This document shows positions 8,325 through 9,506 of a stretch of 9,506 nt of DNA, piece after piece. The stretch lies in assembly GCA_009835515.1 (NCBI GenBank), contig VXXH01000782.1, positions 1,656 to 11,161 of the forward strand, written 5' to 3'. The first letter of the stretch is position 1, and each line of letters opens with the position of its first letter. This stretch comes from Candidatus Poribacteria bacterium. Its GTDB lineage: Bacteria > Poribacteria > WGA-4E > WGA-3G. Under the pieces are notes generated by a model. That model was not told the origin of the DNA, made no database searches, and saw only the letters and a list, made by a program, of their open reading frames with translations. Made by a program: the position numbers and the translations under genes.

Positions 8325-9287
8325 CTACCCGACCAAGTATTTAAACACGGAGGAGAGATTATCATCAGGGGAGTAGAGTTGGGAAACGTTCAATTCGTTT
8401 TCAATGAGGAGTTCAGGAAGTCGGGCATAGAAAGCATCTGGTTTAGCGGTTTCGATAATAATATCGCCTGCTATGTCTGTTTCTGATCCGTCCATAGTGT
8501 TACCATTATTGACAAAGGTTACGCTCAGGATATCCGCAAAAGGCAGGCAGACTTGTGCTAAGCGGCGCGGTTCGTTGGTGCTTAAGTAGACTTTATGTGG
8601 ATGTTCATCAATCAACTCTCTGATATCGGAGATAGTCCCTTCTGCAAGGATACGTCCTTGATGGATGAGCAAAATTGTCTCTGTGAGTGCTTCAATCTCG
8701 TAGAGGATATGGCTTGAAACGATGATGCTAATACCTTTGTCAGCGAGGTCTTTCAACAGTGCAAGAACGTGCCGTCTTCCGTTCGGATCTAAACCCGTGA
8801 GTGGCTCGTCAAGAAATAGAAGTTCCGGTTCGTGTACTAACGCCTGCGCGAGTTTGATGCGCTGCCGCATACCCTTGCTATAGGAGCCGATAGGTCGGTC
8901 CTTTGCCGATAGCATGTCCACCGTTTCCAATACATGTAGACTCCGAGATTCTACTTCTGATTTGTCGTATCCGCTTAACGTGGCGAAAAAGGTGACAAAC
9001 TCAAGCCCACTCATGAATTGATATGCCAATTCTATGTCCGGACAGTAGCCCACCTGCCGAGTCAACTCAGTGTTATTCCATACTGGCTGGTTCAGCACTT
9101 TCACCTCGCCTTGGTTCGGTTTGAGTTGCCCTGTCATAAGTTTAATTAGACTCGTTTTCCCCGCGCCGTTTGGACCCAGTAGACCGATGATACCGGGGTA
9201 AATCGTGAGCGTTATGTCATTCACCCCCATAACTTCGCCATACCATTTGGATAGATTTTCTATTTCAACAATCGGTGTATTATTCAT
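8325..9287 (-). CDS. ABC-2 type exporter ATP-binding protein
   Basis: 320-aa nucleotide-binding subunit of an ABC exporter (CcmA/NosF-like class), which would act on the inner face of the membrane with a separate permease. Visible motifs: Walker A GPNGAGKT (38-45), ABC signature YSKGM (136-140) followed by RQR, Walker B LLFLDEP (156-162) with catalytic E161, D-loop GLDP (165-168), and H193 in SSH. At the Q-loop position the sequence is YCPD (81-84), with Asp where Gln is usual; I believe this variant recurs in this subfamily, but that is from memory. Residues about 230-320 form a C-terminal extension like the accessory domain of ABC-2 ATPases. No permease is encoded next to it within the window: downstream on the same strand lies convergent tgt. 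The substrate cannot be inferred. The start ATG is preceded by an A-rich run and repeat copy D, with no Shine-Dalgarno. Confidence 0.95.
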   Translation of the reverse strand: MNNTPIVEIENLSKWYGEVMGVNDITLTIYPGIIGLLGPNGAGKTSLIKLMTGQLKPNQGEVKVLNQPVWNNTELTRQVGYCPDIELAYQFMSGLEFVTFFATLSGYDKSEVESRSLHVLETVDMLSAKDRPIGSYSKGMRQRIKLAQALVHEPELLFLDEPLTGLDPNGRRHVLALLKDLADKGISIIVSSHILYEIEALTETILLIHQGRILAEGTISDIRELIDEHPHKVYLSTNEPRRLAQVCLPFADILSVTFVNNGNTMDGSETDIAGDIIIETAKPDAFYARLPELLIENELNVSQLYSPDDNLSSVFKYLVG

Positions 9288-9293
9288 ATTTTT

Positions 9294-9425
9294 TTAGTTG
9301 TCGGTTGTCAGCACGGTTTGCTTCGCAGTGAGAGTTTTTAGTAAAGGGAAAGGCTTCAGACATCAATACGGTTCTTAACCGATAACCGATGACTGAAAGA
9401 TTTTTGAAAAAAATCGTACTGAAAA
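9294..9425. repeat. Intergenic heptamer repeat element, copy D
   Basis: Lies just upstream of the minus-strand ABC gene. The left segment 9294-9311 (TTAGTTGTCGGTTGTCAG) pairs imperfectly (about 13 of 18) with 9380-9397, and 9294-9304 pairs at 9 of 11 with the ACTGAAAACTAA end. It shares CGCAGTGAGAGT (9324-9335) with copy B and the core ACTGAAAG, hairpin, CGTACTGAAAACT with copies A and B. Its hairpin is a perfect 7 bp (9399-9405 with 9409-9415, loop GAA). CGGTT/AACCG at 9369-9381 forms another small hairpin. It has the same + strand orientation as A and B although the neighbouring gene runs the other way. Confidence 0.8.
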
Positions 9426-9506
9426 CTAATTCCTCTGACGGTTAATTTTCATGGTCTCTTCAAGATTCTGAATCCCTGCAGTAGTACCGATGGCAGTGAC
9501 GCATGC
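9426..9506 (-). CDS. Possible C-terminal end of an unidentified gene, cut by window edge
   Basis: Read on the minus strand from the window edge, one frame stays open for 26 codons and ends in TAG at 9426-9428, directly at the boundary of repeat copy D. The peptide begins ACVTAIGTTAGIQNLEE and ends in KINRQRN. I do not recognise it. It would be co-directional with the ABC gene, 138 bp upstream of it, so it could encode a partner, but nothing in the 26 residues shows this. The other two minus-strand frames close within this stretch, which gives weak support. Confidence 0.3.
   Translation of the reverse strand, partial: ACVTAIGTTAGIQNLEETMKINRQRN

Overview
The window reads as bacterial chromosome, most likely from Candidatus Poribacteria or a close relative in or near the Planctomycetes-Verrucomicrobia assemblage. 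This placement is inferred from two things: a gene trio (cytochrome-type DUF1549/DUF1553 protein, Tat-exported DUF1501 protein, secreted Ig/PPC-repeat protein) typical of those lineages, and gaps filled with degenerate 7-base CAGTTAT/CAGTTGT repeats, which I associate from memory with Poribacteria assemblies. No rRNA or other decisive marker is present.

Layout: 1-133 is a leader with no convincing gene. 134-2635 (+) encodes a large exported protein with two Big2-like domains, a CX4CH motif, DUF1549 with CXXCH, and DUF1553. 2778-4223 (+) encodes a Tat-signal DUF1501 protein. 4453-6996 (+) encodes a secreted multi-domain protein with TIG-like, PPC-like and Ig-like repeats. 7172-8317 (+) is tgt, the queuosine tRNA-guanine transglycosylase. 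Converging on it with a 7-bp gap is 8325-9287 (-), an ABC-2 type exporter ATPase. 9426-9506 (-) may hold the C-terminal end of another gene cut by the window edge.

The first three genes probably form one exported functional module: putative heme protein, alkaline-phosphatase-superfamily-like DUF1501 protein, and an adhesive or substrate-binding surface protein. Their biochemical role is not established for these families. tgt and the ABC ATPase are ordinary cytoplasmic genes with no evident link to the trio.

The most unusual content is between the genes. All four major gaps (2636-2777, 4224-4452, 6997-7171, 9288-9425) carry members of one repeat family built from 7-base units in inverted arrangement. 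Three copies share a core: ACTGAAAG, then a short perfect hairpin, then ACTGAAAACT. The hairpin sequence differs between copies while pairing is kept, so it looks as though structure is conserved. Two copies can fold into long nested stem-loops. The repeats run up to the start codons of tgt and the ABC gene, both of which lack a visible Shine-Dalgarno, whereas the two genes with good ribosome sites have them just beyond the repeat.
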